From Treponema denticola (GTDB lineage Bacteria > Spirochaetota > Spirochaetia > Treponematales > Treponemataceae), in contig NZ_CP038800.1 of the NCBI RefSeq assembly GCF_024400535.1, positions 992,001 through 1,056,000 on the forward strand: a stretch of DNA of 64,000 nucleotides. Direction: 5' to 3'. Positions 1 to 7,140 of the stretch are shown piece by piece (the stretch's first letter is position 1; every line of letters starts with the position of its first letter). The notes under the pieces were generated by a model. The model saw only the letters and a program-made list of their open reading frames with translations, searched no databases and was not told where the DNA came from. Made by a program: the position numbers and the translations under genes.

Positions 1-924
1 TTCCAAAAATGTATTAAACCTACCTGCAGCTTCAAGGCTTTCAAACCAATCTTCTTGAAGTAAATAATTTTTTTTATCCTTCTTTGCAAGTCCTAAAGAG
101 ATTAAATAATCAAGTCTTTTTCTTACATTTTCATCAAAAGTTTTTATTTTTTTTGTAAAAATAACATCAGTATAATTTTTATTTACTTGGCCATTGATAA
201 CCTTATCTAATCTCGTAATTCTGTTTTTTGTATATTCTTTATTTCGGTAATTTATTATCTCTTCTTCTGTTCGATCTCCAACCATTTTGGTACACAAATT
301 TTGGGCCATCTCTCTTAAAGTACCTTTAATTAAAGCTTTATCAATCTTATTTATGTATCTACCATTTTTATCTTTACCGTTGATCAATAAATGCACATGC
401 TTATGAGCTGTATCATTATGTTGAACTGCAACCCAATATAAGTCGCTATCCATAACGCTATTCATTTGTTTAACCAAAGTTTCGGTTAAAACCTTTAAAT
501 CCACATCTTGATTATCGGGAGAAATTATAAATTTAAAGTGTTTATCCGTCATATTTTTTTCATAGTCTTCAATGTCATCTCCAAAAAAAATAGGTTTTTC
601 TTTTACATCTTCTTTGTTTTTTTGAGGCATATACGTTTTTAAAAATTCTCTGTGATTTGTTTTTTTTGTGCCATGCCTAAATTTTATTACACAAAGTTGT
701 TTGTATGGATTTGTTCCCTCTGATTTTCTCTTGCTTGAAAAGCCTCCTCTTAAATAATTAGCCTCACTTGAGGCTAATTTATTTTTTCTGTAAGCCGTCT
801 TTTTTAAAGCTCTAAGAAGGAGCTTCATATCATTTTTTGATTTTTTTACAAATTTGATTTTAAAAGGATCTTCATCTTTTTTATTGTGTTTATCATTAAA
901 AATATTATTTTTATAAGAAATCAT
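1..924 (-). CDS. Relaxase/mobilization protein (MobP/VirD2-like), 3' end outside window
   Basis: The minus-strand frame is open from an ATG at 922-924 to the window edge (308 codons, C-terminus missing). A GAGG ribosome site precedes this start. The translation contains HNDTAHKHVHLLING around residue 175, which matches the HxH metal-binding motif III of relaxases; the family nicks one strand at oriT and stays covalently attached for transfer. The sequence is Lys/Asn-rich and very AT-rich, unlike the housekeeping genes to the right. A palindromic insertion encodes LASSEAN near residue 50. It is divergent from the topoisomerase gene, with a repeat-rich gap between them, as expected for a conjugative or mobilizable element. 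The family assignment rests on the motif and context; the catalytic Tyr was not pinned down. Confidence 0.75.
   Translation of the reverse strand, partial: MISYKNNIFNDKHNKKDEDPFKIKFVKKSKNDMKLLLRALKKTAYRKNKLASSEANYLRGGFSSKRKSEGTNPYKQLCVIKFRHGTKKTNHREFLKTYMPQKNKEDVKEKPIFFGDDIEDYEKNMTDKHFKFIISPDNQDVDLKVLTETLVKQMNSVMDSDLYWVAVQHNDTAHKHVHLLINGKDKNGRYINKIDKALIKGTLREMAQNLCTKMVGDRTEEEIINYRNKEYTKNRITRLDKVINGQVNKNYTDVIFTKKIKTFDENVRKRLDYLISLGLAKKDKKNYLLQEDWFESLEAAGRFNTFLE
756..779. repeat. LASSEAN palindrome, copy 1 (inside relaxase)
   Basis: Ten-base arms AATTAGCCTC and GAGGCTAATT flank a four-base ACTT centre. Read on the minus strand within the relaxase frame it encodes LASSEAN. Confidence 0.9.
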
Positions 925-1176
925 TTTAATATTCCTCAACTCTTAAATAAAATGTATTTGTCTTACATAAAACATTGCAACATCTTGGATACTTTCAGTT
1001 TTCTTGTCATACAATTATTTACTATGTCCGACAAAAAACATACCAAGATATTGGTATGTTTCGCTATAATGTCCGACTTTTCTTTATCTTGCCTTTCGGA
1101 CATAGGTATATAATAACATTATATAGTCTTATTGTCAATTATTGACATTATAATTATTTATTGTTAGAATAATTTT
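925..1176. promoter_or_regulatory. Divergent intergenic region with palindrome and TGTCCGA repeats (candidate oriT/operator)
   Basis: A 9-bp inverted repeat ACATACCAA/TTGGTATGT with a GATA centre lies at 1038-1059. ATGTCCGAC flanks it at 1024-1032 and 1069-1077, and the same motif recurs inverted (TCGGACAT) at 1096-1103. A TATAAT at 1109-1114 could serve the topoisomerase gene, so the inverted copy would sit in the promoter spacer. A symmetrical repeat cluster beside a relaxase start suggests an oriT or a relaxosome/repressor binding site. The role is inference. Confidence 0.5.
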
Positions 1177-3225
1177 ATGAATTCTTTAATACTTTGTGAA
1201 AAACCATCGGTCGCAAAATCTTTTGCTTCAGCTTTATCGGTTCCGTGGAATAACGGCTTTTATGCAAACCATGAGTATATAATTACTAATTGTGTAGGGC
1301 ATCTATTTGAACTTTTTATGCCCGAAGATTATAATGAGAATTTAAAAAAATGGACGCTTGAAACTCTTCCTATAATCCCCGATTCTTTTAAATATAAAAA
1401 AAATAACAACACCAAAGATCAGGCAAATCTTGTTTTAAAACTTTTAAAAGAAAATAAAACGGCTAAAATTATAATAGCAACTGATGCCGGTCGTGAAGGA
1501 GAACTTATAGCCCGTATTACTCTTTTACAGGCAGGATTTACCTCTATCGACAATATATATCGATTTTGGGAGTCTGCGGCATTAACTCCTGAAGTTATTA
1601 CTCTCGGCTTAAAAAATGCAAAGCCTCTTAAAGATTATAATGTTTTAGGTAATCAAGGCTATGCAAGGCAACAAGCTGACTGGCTTATAGGTATCAATTT
1701 TTCAAGACTTATATCTGTTCTTTCAAATACTCTTCTTCCGGTAGGCCGGGTTCAGACTGCCGTTTTAAATGAGATTTATAAACGAGAACTTGAAATTAAA
1801 AATTTCATTCCTAAAGAGTTTTTTGAATATGTAGCAGAATTAGCCTCAAGTGAGGCTAATTTAAAAGCAAAAAAATATGTTATAGAAAATGAAAAGCTTT
1901 CTACTCATTTTTTTAAAAACGATATTGATTTATCAGGTTGTATCGGTAAAAAAGCACAAATTAAAAATATCGAAAGCAATCAAAAAAAGGAAAATCCGGA
2001 AAAACTTTTTAATCTTACGGCACTTCAAAAAGAAGCTTTTAAATGTTTTGGTATATCCCCCGACAAAACTTTAAACATTGCTCAAAAACTTTATGAAGAA
2101 TATAAATGTTTATCATATCCTAGAACGCCAAGCCGTGTATTAAGCGAATCAAATGTTGATTTTGCAAAAGAAATTTACGAAAAACTAAAACAGGTAAGAC
2201 TTGACTATACTAAAAATATTGATCTATCTTTATTTGAAAAATCTAACACACATGTATTCGATGATACAAAACTTGAAGACCATCACGCTTTAGTCCCCCT
2301 TACCGATATACCTCATTCAGCATCAGAAATAGAAAAAGGAGTCTTTGAGATTATTGTTAAACAGTTTTTTGCCGTTTTTTCAAAACCTTATATTTATGAA
2401 AGTAAGACGGTATACTTTAATATCGCAGGACATGATTTTATAGCACGAGGAAAAAAGATTATTCAGAAAGGTTGGAAAGAATTAGCCTCAAGTGAGGCTA
2501 ATTTAGAAGAAGATGAAAACTCTTTTGAAAATGTAAATTTTGAAAATCTTATATGTAAAGATGTACAAAAAGTAAAAAAACTTACAAAACCTAAAGCTCC
2601 TTATAAATTTGACTCGTTACTTGCTTTTATGGAAAATCCTAAAAATGAAAGTGAAAATAAAAAACTTATAGGTCTTGGAACGGAAGCAACTAGGGGTGAA
2701 ATAATTAAAAGTCTTATCGATAGGGATTATATCAAAGAAGTTAAAAAAAATCTTACAGTGCAATCAAAAGGTATTTTTTTGATAGAGCAGATAAATAAAA
2801 ATACCGATCTTTTGCCTCTTATAGATATATCGCAGACTACTCAATGGGAAGAAAAGATGATGGATAATCCGGGTGTTTTCTTAAAGTCAATTAAAGATTT
2901 TGTATTTAATGTGTGTAAAAATAAAAAAAATATTGACTCCTTTAAAAAAGAAATGATAGGAAAATGTCCTTCTTGCGGTAAAGATATTTTAGAAGGTAAA
3001 AAAAATTATTATTGCTCAGGATATAAAGAGGGCTGTAAATTCATGCTTTGGAAAGATATTACAGGTGCAAAACTTTCAGTAAAAGATGTTAAAGCTTTAC
3101 TTGTAGGAAAAAACACGGATATTAAAACTTGTAAAAATAAGGACGGTAAGTCTTTCAAATGTAGTTTCGCTTTAGATACAGAAAATAAAATTAAATTTAT
3201 ATTTGAGAAAAAGAGGGGTATATGA
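1177..3225 (+). CDS. Type IA DNA topoisomerase (TopB/TraE-like, mobile-element type)
   Basis: The 682-residue protein begins with a TOPRIM domain (LILCEKPSVAKSFA, then DAGREGE at 103-109) and has the type IA active-site motif SYPRT with catalytic Tyr at about 314. A short zinc-ribbon-like C-terminus (CPSCG...YYCSGYKEGC) follows. The family relaxes or decatenates DNA through a 5'-phosphotyrosine intermediate; topoisomerase III homologues are common on conjugative elements. Two palindromic insertions each encode LASSEAN, at residues 222-228 and 436-442, which is very odd for an essential enzyme fold. The context with a relaxase supports an element-borne rather than chromosomal topoisomerase. 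The stop overlaps the start of the next small gene (ATGA). Confidence 0.9.
   Translation: MNSLILCEKPSVAKSFASALSVPWNNGFYANHEYIITNCVGHLFELFMPEDYNENLKKWTLETLPIIPDSFKYKKNNNTKDQANLVLKLLKENKTAKIIIATDAGREGELIARITLLQAGFTSIDNIYRFWESAALTPEVITLGLKNAKPLKDYNVLGNQGYARQQADWLIGINFSRLISVLSNTLLPVGRVQTAVLNEIYKRELEIKNFIPKEFFEYVAELASSEANLKAKKYVIENEKLSTHFFKNDIDLSGCIGKKAQIKNIESNQKKENPEKLFNLTALQKEAFKCFGISPDKTLNIAQKLYEEYKCLSYPRTPSRVLSESNVDFAKEIYEKLKQVRLDYTKNIDLSLFEKSNTHVFDDTKLEDHHALVPLTDIPHSASEIEKGVFEIIVKQFFAVFSKPYIYESKTVYFNIAGHDFIARGKKIIQKGWKELASSEANLEEDENSFENVNFENLICKDVQKVKKLTKPKAPYKFDSLLAFMENPKNESENKKLIGLGTEATRGEIIKSLIDRDYIKEVKKNLTVQSKGIFLIEQINKNTDLLPLIDISQTTQWEEKMMDNPGVFLKSIKDFVFNVCKNKKNIDSFKKEMIGKCPSCGKDILEGKKNYYCSGYKEGCKFMLWKDITGAKLSVKDVKALLVGKNTDIKTCKNKDGKSFKCSFALDTENKIKFIFEKKRGI
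1838..1861. repeat. LASSEAN palindrome, copy 2 (inside topoisomerase)
   Basis: The arms are AATTAGCCTC and GAGGCTAATT with AAGT between them. The copy is read in the same frame as copy 1 and encodes topoisomerase residues 222-228. Confidence 0.9.
2480..2503. repeat. LASSEAN palindrome, copy 3 (inside topoisomerase)
   Basis: This copy is identical in sequence to copy 2, including the preceding Glu and following Leu codons. It encodes topoisomerase residues 436-442. Confidence 0.9.
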
Positions 3226-3332
3226 TGAATTTATTATTCGGTATTTTAAATTTTTTTTTAGTTTTACTAATTGGCTTGTTTACAGCTTCTGCTGTTTTTC
3301 TTTCATTTGAAAAAAATAAGAAAAATAGTTAA
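3222..3332 (+). CDS. 36-residue single-pass membrane peptide
   Basis: An ATG overlapping the topoisomerase stop (ATGA) opens a 36-codon frame. After MMN comes one hydrophobic stretch, LLFGILNFFLVLLIGLF, then a lysine-rich tail (EKNKKNS), as expected for one transmembrane helix with a cytoplasmic positive tail. An RBS-like GAGGGG sits about 7 bases upstream, so translational coupling to the topoisomerase is likely. I do not recognise a family; small membrane peptides are common in conjugation modules. Composition and coupling support a real gene, but the product is hypothetical. Confidence 0.5.
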   Translation: MMNLLFGILNFFLVLLIGLFTASAVFLSFEKNKKNS

Positions 3333-3356
3333 AATTAGCCTCACTTGAGGCTAATT
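3333..3356. repeat. LASSEAN palindrome, copy 4 (intergenic)
   Basis: The arms AATTAGCCTC/GAGGCTAATT are in the orientation of copy 1. The copy begins on the base after the stop codon of the 36-residue peptide, where it could also act as a hairpin at the transcript end. Confidence 0.9.
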
Positions 3357-3382
3357 TATTTTAAATTATATAAATAAATATC

Positions 3383-4754
3383 TGTCTTTTCCCGATAAAC
3401 TTTTTATGAAGAGAAATGAAAAATCTATTTTTGCAAAAGATTTAAATAATCGTCTTACAATTATCGGACAGTTCTTAACAAGGGAAATTACAGCAGAATA
3501 TGCAGCCAAAAGACTCCAATTATCTGAATCGTACATTTATAATTTGGCACATAAGGCAAGAAAAGAAGGCGTAAATTCTTTGCTTACATTGAAAAAGAGG
3601 GGTAAACCGCCTAAAAAATTTAGTGATGAATTTAAAATTCAAATTGTGAAAATGTTTACAGAATACGAAGTTTTGTGTGAAAAAAGAAGAATTAAACCCT
3701 GTTCTTTTGTTATGTTTAGAAAAGCTATTAAAGAAGCATACGAAATATCAATATCATATAGCTCCGCTTATAATATTTTAAAACAAAACGGAAAGAAAAC
3801 GCCTTATGCTCATCGTTCTAAAGAAAAGAAAAAAATGCATGAATATAGAGAAAGACGAAAACATGAAGGTGATCTGTGGCTTACCGATGGAAGCCCCTTT
3901 AACTGGCTAGGCGGTGATGAAGAACTGACCATTCATATTTTGCAAGATGACGCAACAGGAAAACTATTAGGACTTTTTATGACTAAAAATGAGTGTTTTT
4001 TTGGTTACTCGGAAGTCTTTAAACAGGGAATAAAAAGATATGGTTTACCTGAAGAACTTGCTTCTGATAGAGCAAGCGTATTTTTTAACAGCAAAAGACA
4101 AAAGGATAATTTAAGCATTGAAGATCAGCTATCAGGTATCACTGAAAAAAAGACTCAAATGGGAGAAATTTTAGAAAATCAATTAGGAATTAAAATGCTC
4201 CCTTGCTTTTCGCCTGAATCAAAAGGCCGGGTAGAAAGGGCTGGCGGAACTCTTCAAAGAAGGCTGCCTTTTCTTTTTATGCAAAACGGTATTAATGATA
4301 TAGACAGCGCCAATAAGTTTTTGGAAAAATATGTTGATGAGTATAATAAAGAATTCGCAGTTGAACCTAAAGAAGAAAAAAAATCTTACATTCCCATATC
4401 AAAAAAAGACAATTTAACAGAGCTTTTCTCTATCAAACACCATAGAAAAACCGATGCTGCCGGCGTTTTTTCTTCTCATAATTATAAATTTAAAGTTTTA
4501 GGTAAATATACAGATGTAAGATTACGCTATGTAGAAATTTACTTAAATGCTGAATGGGGTATGAAAGTAAAAATTAACGATAAATTCTATGATGTTGAAC
4601 TTGAACAACTCGATAAAAATAAAAAAGCATTAGGTAAAGATAGATTATCTATCCCTATAGTTTGGAAGGATTTATTTAATAAGTATCTTTTCCTAGATGC
4701 AAAAGAAGAAAGCGTTTATCACTTAGTAGGTTAAAATTTTAATTTTCAAAGACA
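3383..4754 (+). mobile_element. IS1202-like (ISNCY family) insertion sequence
   Basis: The boundaries are proposed from imperfect terminal inverted repeats. The left end starts TGTCTTTTCC and the reverse complement of the right end starts TGTCTTTGAA, with about 15 of the first 24 positions matching. The roughly 1.37 kb span contains one transposase gene. I see no clear target-site duplication, so the ends are tentative. Confidence 0.45.
3406..4734 (+). CDS. IS1202-like DDE transposase
   Basis: The 442-residue protein has an N-terminal helix-turn-helix region (ITAEYAAKRLQLSESYIYNL, about residues 28-47) followed by an integrase-type catalytic core. The likely DDE triad is D161 (LWLTDGSP), D221 (LASDRASVFF) and E277 (KGRVERAGG). 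The family cuts and pastes or copies its element. The frame is intact and full length, so the copy may be active. It sits between the last LASSEAN palindrome and the chromosomal 5-formyl-THF cyclo-ligase gene, at the edge of the mobile segment. No good ribosome site precedes the ATG. Confidence 0.8.
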   Translation: MKRNEKSIFAKDLNNRLTIIGQFLTREITAEYAAKRLQLSESYIYNLAHKARKEGVNSLLTLKKRGKPPKKFSDEFKIQIVKMFTEYEVLCEKRRIKPCSFVMFRKAIKEAYEISISYSSAYNILKQNGKKTPYAHRSKEKKKMHEYRERRKHEGDLWLTDGSPFNWLGGDEELTIHILQDDATGKLLGLFMTKNECFFGYSEVFKQGIKRYGLPEELASDRASVFFNSKRQKDNLSIEDQLSGITEKKTQMGEILENQLGIKMLPCFSPESKGRVERAGGTLQRRLPFLFMQNGINDIDSANKFLEKYVDEYNKEFAVEPKEEKKSYIPISKKDNLTELFSIKHHRKTDAAGVFSSHNYKFKVLGKYTDVRLRYVEIYLNAEWGMKVKINDKFYDVELEQLDKNKKALGKDRLSIPIVWKDLFNKYLFLDAKEESVYHLVG

Positions 4755-5021
4755 TTACAATCTCTTTTTAGCCTATTTTTTAAAGGCTTAGGGTGAACCA
4801 TATCCTTTTACCCTAAAAATATCACAAAATGCTCTATCTTTAGGGTGTTTTAAGATTTTTTTTCCTTTTTATGTGTGTAAATCCTGATATTTTTATAAAA
4901 AGTATGGACAAAACATCAAAATAATGCTAAAATTAAAAAAAATTAATTATTTTTTACAGAAAGTATTGACATAGAAAATTCGTATTTTTTATGATTTTAT
5001 CAAATTTTGTTTTAAGCACTG
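4735..5021. other. AT-rich gap at the mobile-element edge
   Basis: No gene is visible. A weak inverted repeat (TTAGGGT and ACCCTAA around 4786-4817) and a further TTTAGGGTG copy at about 4838 are present. This is the transition from the AT-rich element to ordinary chromosomal sequence. Confidence 0.4.
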
Positions 5022-5678
5022 CTATTTGCTCTGCTTAAAGTAAACATCCGCTTCCGTTACGACAAGGTCTACAGGTTGGTCAAATTCTCCCATTGGGATT
5101 GAGTCTAAAATTTGCCCCGAAAAACAAAGACCCGCAAGGTAGACTTCTTCCTTTTTTATGCTTTTAAAAAGCTTTTCAAAGAACCGATCATAAAAACCTC
5201 CTCCTCGGCCCATTCTTTCTCCGTTTTTTGAAAATGCCCTTCCGGGGACTAAAATTAAAAGAGGAAACTCTAAGGTACATATGTCTTTATCTTTTTCTTC
5301 TTGCGGAAATAGGGTTAAAGCATTTTTTGCAGGCTCCATTATTCCATATACTCCGAGTTCCAGAGGTTCTATTTTTCCGTTTTTAAATTCAATTTTCTTA
5401 AAGAGGAGATCCTTTCCTTGTACAAGGGGAAGGGCTATAGTCTTTTTATCTTCCTCTGCTTGCCTTAAAAGCCCTAAAGTAGGAAATTCCCCGCTTATCG
5501 GGTTATAAGCAAAAATTGTTTTAGAAGCAACGTAAGCAGGGATTTTGTTTAAAAACAGCTTACAATAATCTTTTGAATTTTGTAATTCTTCTTCTTGTTT
5601 TATTTTGCTTATAGTTTTAGCATCTTTAAAGTAATCTTTTATAAGTCTGCGGATTTCCGCTTTTTTTTCGTTAAGCAT
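5022..5678 (-). CDS. 5-formyltetrahydrofolate cyclo-ligase
   Basis: The 218-residue protein matches the 5-FCL/YgfA family, which converts 5-formyl-THF to 5,10-methenyl-THF with ATP in folate one-carbon metabolism. Visible family features are the basic N-terminus (KAEIRRLIKDY), the substrate region YNPISGEFPT, and the glycine-rich nucleotide-binding signature VPGRAFSKNGERMGRGGGFYDRF near residues 144-166. Length is normal. It follows the TPR lipoprotein gene on the same strand with a 12-base gap, so the two are probably co-transcribed. Confidence 0.88.
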   Translation of the reverse strand: MLNEKKAEIRRLIKDYFKDAKTISKIKQEEELQNSKDYCKLFLNKIPAYVASKTIFAYNPISGEFPTLGLLRQAEEDKKTIALPLVQGKDLLFKKIEFKNGKIEPLELGVYGIMEPAKNALTLFPQEEKDKDICTLEFPLLILVPGRAFSKNGERMGRGGGFYDRFFEKLFKSIKKEEVYLAGLCFSGQILDSIPMGEFDQPVDLVVTEADVYFKQSK

Positions 5679-5690
5679 TTATTTTTTCCT

Positions 5691-7085
5691 TTAGGTTATT
5701 TTCATAGCTTTTTTTGCAAGCCGATATTCGAAAAATGCCGGATTTTCAATCGAAAGCAGCTCAAGATAACATTTATCGGCAAGGCTATGTTTTTTTGTTA
5801 TTGAATAGAATTCTCCAAGATAAAAAAACATTCTTCCCTTTTTTACAAGATCTTTTTCTGCCGATACTTTATTTAATAGCTCGCTGTCTCCTGCAAAATC
5901 TATAAAGAGACGGCATAAAAAGTATTCGTTTTCTTTTTCTGTCCGGTTTATGGTTTTTATATAGTTTTGCATAAATTTTTTTGCATCCTGATTTTTGTTT
6001 TGTTTATATAGGCTTATTGTATATAAAAGGGCATATTGATAAGAAGCCGGAGCCTTATTTAAGGCTTTTAAAAACGCCGTGCCTGCATTTACCCAGTCTC
6101 CTTTTTCCCAGAACAAGATTCCGGCTCCTTCCAGAGCAAAGTAATAGGGCGGATAAAGATTGCACACGGTTATATAGTCCTTTAGGGCTTCTTCTTTATA
6201 ACCTAACTCGTCATTTAATCCGGCTCGGTAAATATAGGCTATGTAGGAGTCCGGGGTAAGCTCTATTATCTTAGAGTAAGCTTTTCTTGCTTCTTCTTTT
6301 CGGCCTATTGTAGAATTGTATGAGCCTATATCCATCCAATGGCTCGTATTGGCCGGTTCAATTTCTGCTGCCCTTTTTACATCTTTTAAAGCCTCATACA
6401 TCCTGTTTGTTTCGGATTTTACCCGTGCAAGCTCTGCGAGGGCAATGCTGTTATCCGGTTCAAGCTCCAATGCTGCCGTTAAATTCGATTCAGCCTGATC
6501 AAGTTTATTTTCAAGGTAATTTATACGGCCTAGACCTATAAGAGCCTCAGTACATTTCGGATCTGCTTTGTAGGCCTCTATAAATTTTCTTCTTGCATCG
6601 TTATATTTTTTAACCGAGTAAAAATCCATTCCCTGTGCTGTTAAAGCTCTCGAATCTTTAGGATTTATGGCCAATATTTTTTTTAAATATTGATCTCTCT
6701 TTTTAAGATTGTTTTCAGCTTGGGCAAGCATAACTTGAGCATAAAGGATGTCGGTATTATTAGGGTAAGTTTTGCTTAGTTCTTCGGCAAAACTCTCCGC
6801 TTCTTTTGCTTTTCCCATCGAAGTAAGGATGGACAGCTTTAAATATTGTATTTTAAAATCATCGGTTATCTCCGAATCCGATTCATCTATCAGTTTTATA
6901 ATACCCTCAAAATCTTGATTGTTTAAGAGTTTTGTAATCTTATCGGTAAATTCTTCCCGTGGGCTTTTTTTTGTTTGTTCAATTGCAGGTTCTTTAACAG
7001 CCTCTTCAGTTGTTTTACACGAAAAAAATAGCATAAATACAATAAAAAAGCCAAAATAGATTAGAATTTGTTTGGTTATTTTCAT
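5691..7085 (-). CDS. TPR-repeat lipoprotein
   Basis: The start at 7085 is preferred over one eight codons upstream because it has AAGGAG in front and gives a clean lipoprotein signal: MKITKQ, a hydrophobic run, then a LFFSC lipobox. The mature protein (about 440 residues) is a chain of tetratricopeptide repeats, for example DSRALTAQGMDFYSVKKYNDARRKF and CTEALIGLGRINYLENKLDQAE, giving a helical scaffold tethered to a membrane and facing the periplasm. Partners are not evident. It is divergent from the following plus-strand gene, with a 55-bp shared promoter region containing a perfect palindrome. Confidence 0.8.
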   Translation of the reverse strand: MKITKQILIYFGFFIVFMLFFSCKTTEEAVKEPAIEQTKKSPREEFTDKITKLLNNQDFEGIIKLIDESDSEITDDFKIQYLKLSILTSMGKAKEAESFAEELSKTYPNNTDILYAQVMLAQAENNLKKRDQYLKKILAINPKDSRALTAQGMDFYSVKKYNDARRKFIEAYKADPKCTEALIGLGRINYLENKLDQAESNLTAALELEPDNSIALAELARVKSETNRMYEALKDVKRAAEIEPANTSHWMDIGSYNSTIGRKEEARKAYSKIIELTPDSYIAYIYRAGLNDELGYKEEALKDYITVCNLYPPYYFALEGAGILFWEKGDWVNAGTAFLKALNKAPASYQYALLYTISLYKQNKNQDAKKFMQNYIKTINRTEKENEYFLCRLFIDFAGDSELLNKVSAEKDLVKKGRMFFYLGEFYSITKKHSLADKCYLELLSIENPAFFEYRLAKKAMKIT

Positions 7086-7103
7086 AATAACTCCTTGTAA
7101 GTA

Positions 7104-7132
7104 TTGCAATTATTCTTTAGTTTATATAAACT
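7104..7132 (+). promoter_or_regulatory. Promoter with palindromic -10 region; likely leaderless start
   Basis: TTGCAA (7104-7109) and TAAACT (7127-7132) are 17 bases apart; TATAAA at 7125-7130 is an alternative -10. The -10 region lies in a perfect 14-bp palindrome, AGTTTATATAAACT (7119-7132). Transcription would begin at about 7138-7141, essentially at the ATG. Confidence 0.4.
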
Positions 7133-7140
7133 ATAACATT

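Noticed and set aside
886-1113. 75-codon plus-strand frame before the topoisomerase gene
   Set aside because: It overlaps the relaxase start on the other strand and the palindrome region, and has no RBS or coding signature.
3362-4775. Target-site duplication around the IS
   Set aside because: No convincing direct repeat of 2-30 bases flanks the proposed ends; the boundaries therefore stay tentative.
4966-4988. TTGACA followed by an AT stretch as a promoter
   Set aside because: No acceptable -10 at 16-18 bases, and it would read into the 3' end of an oppositely oriented gene.
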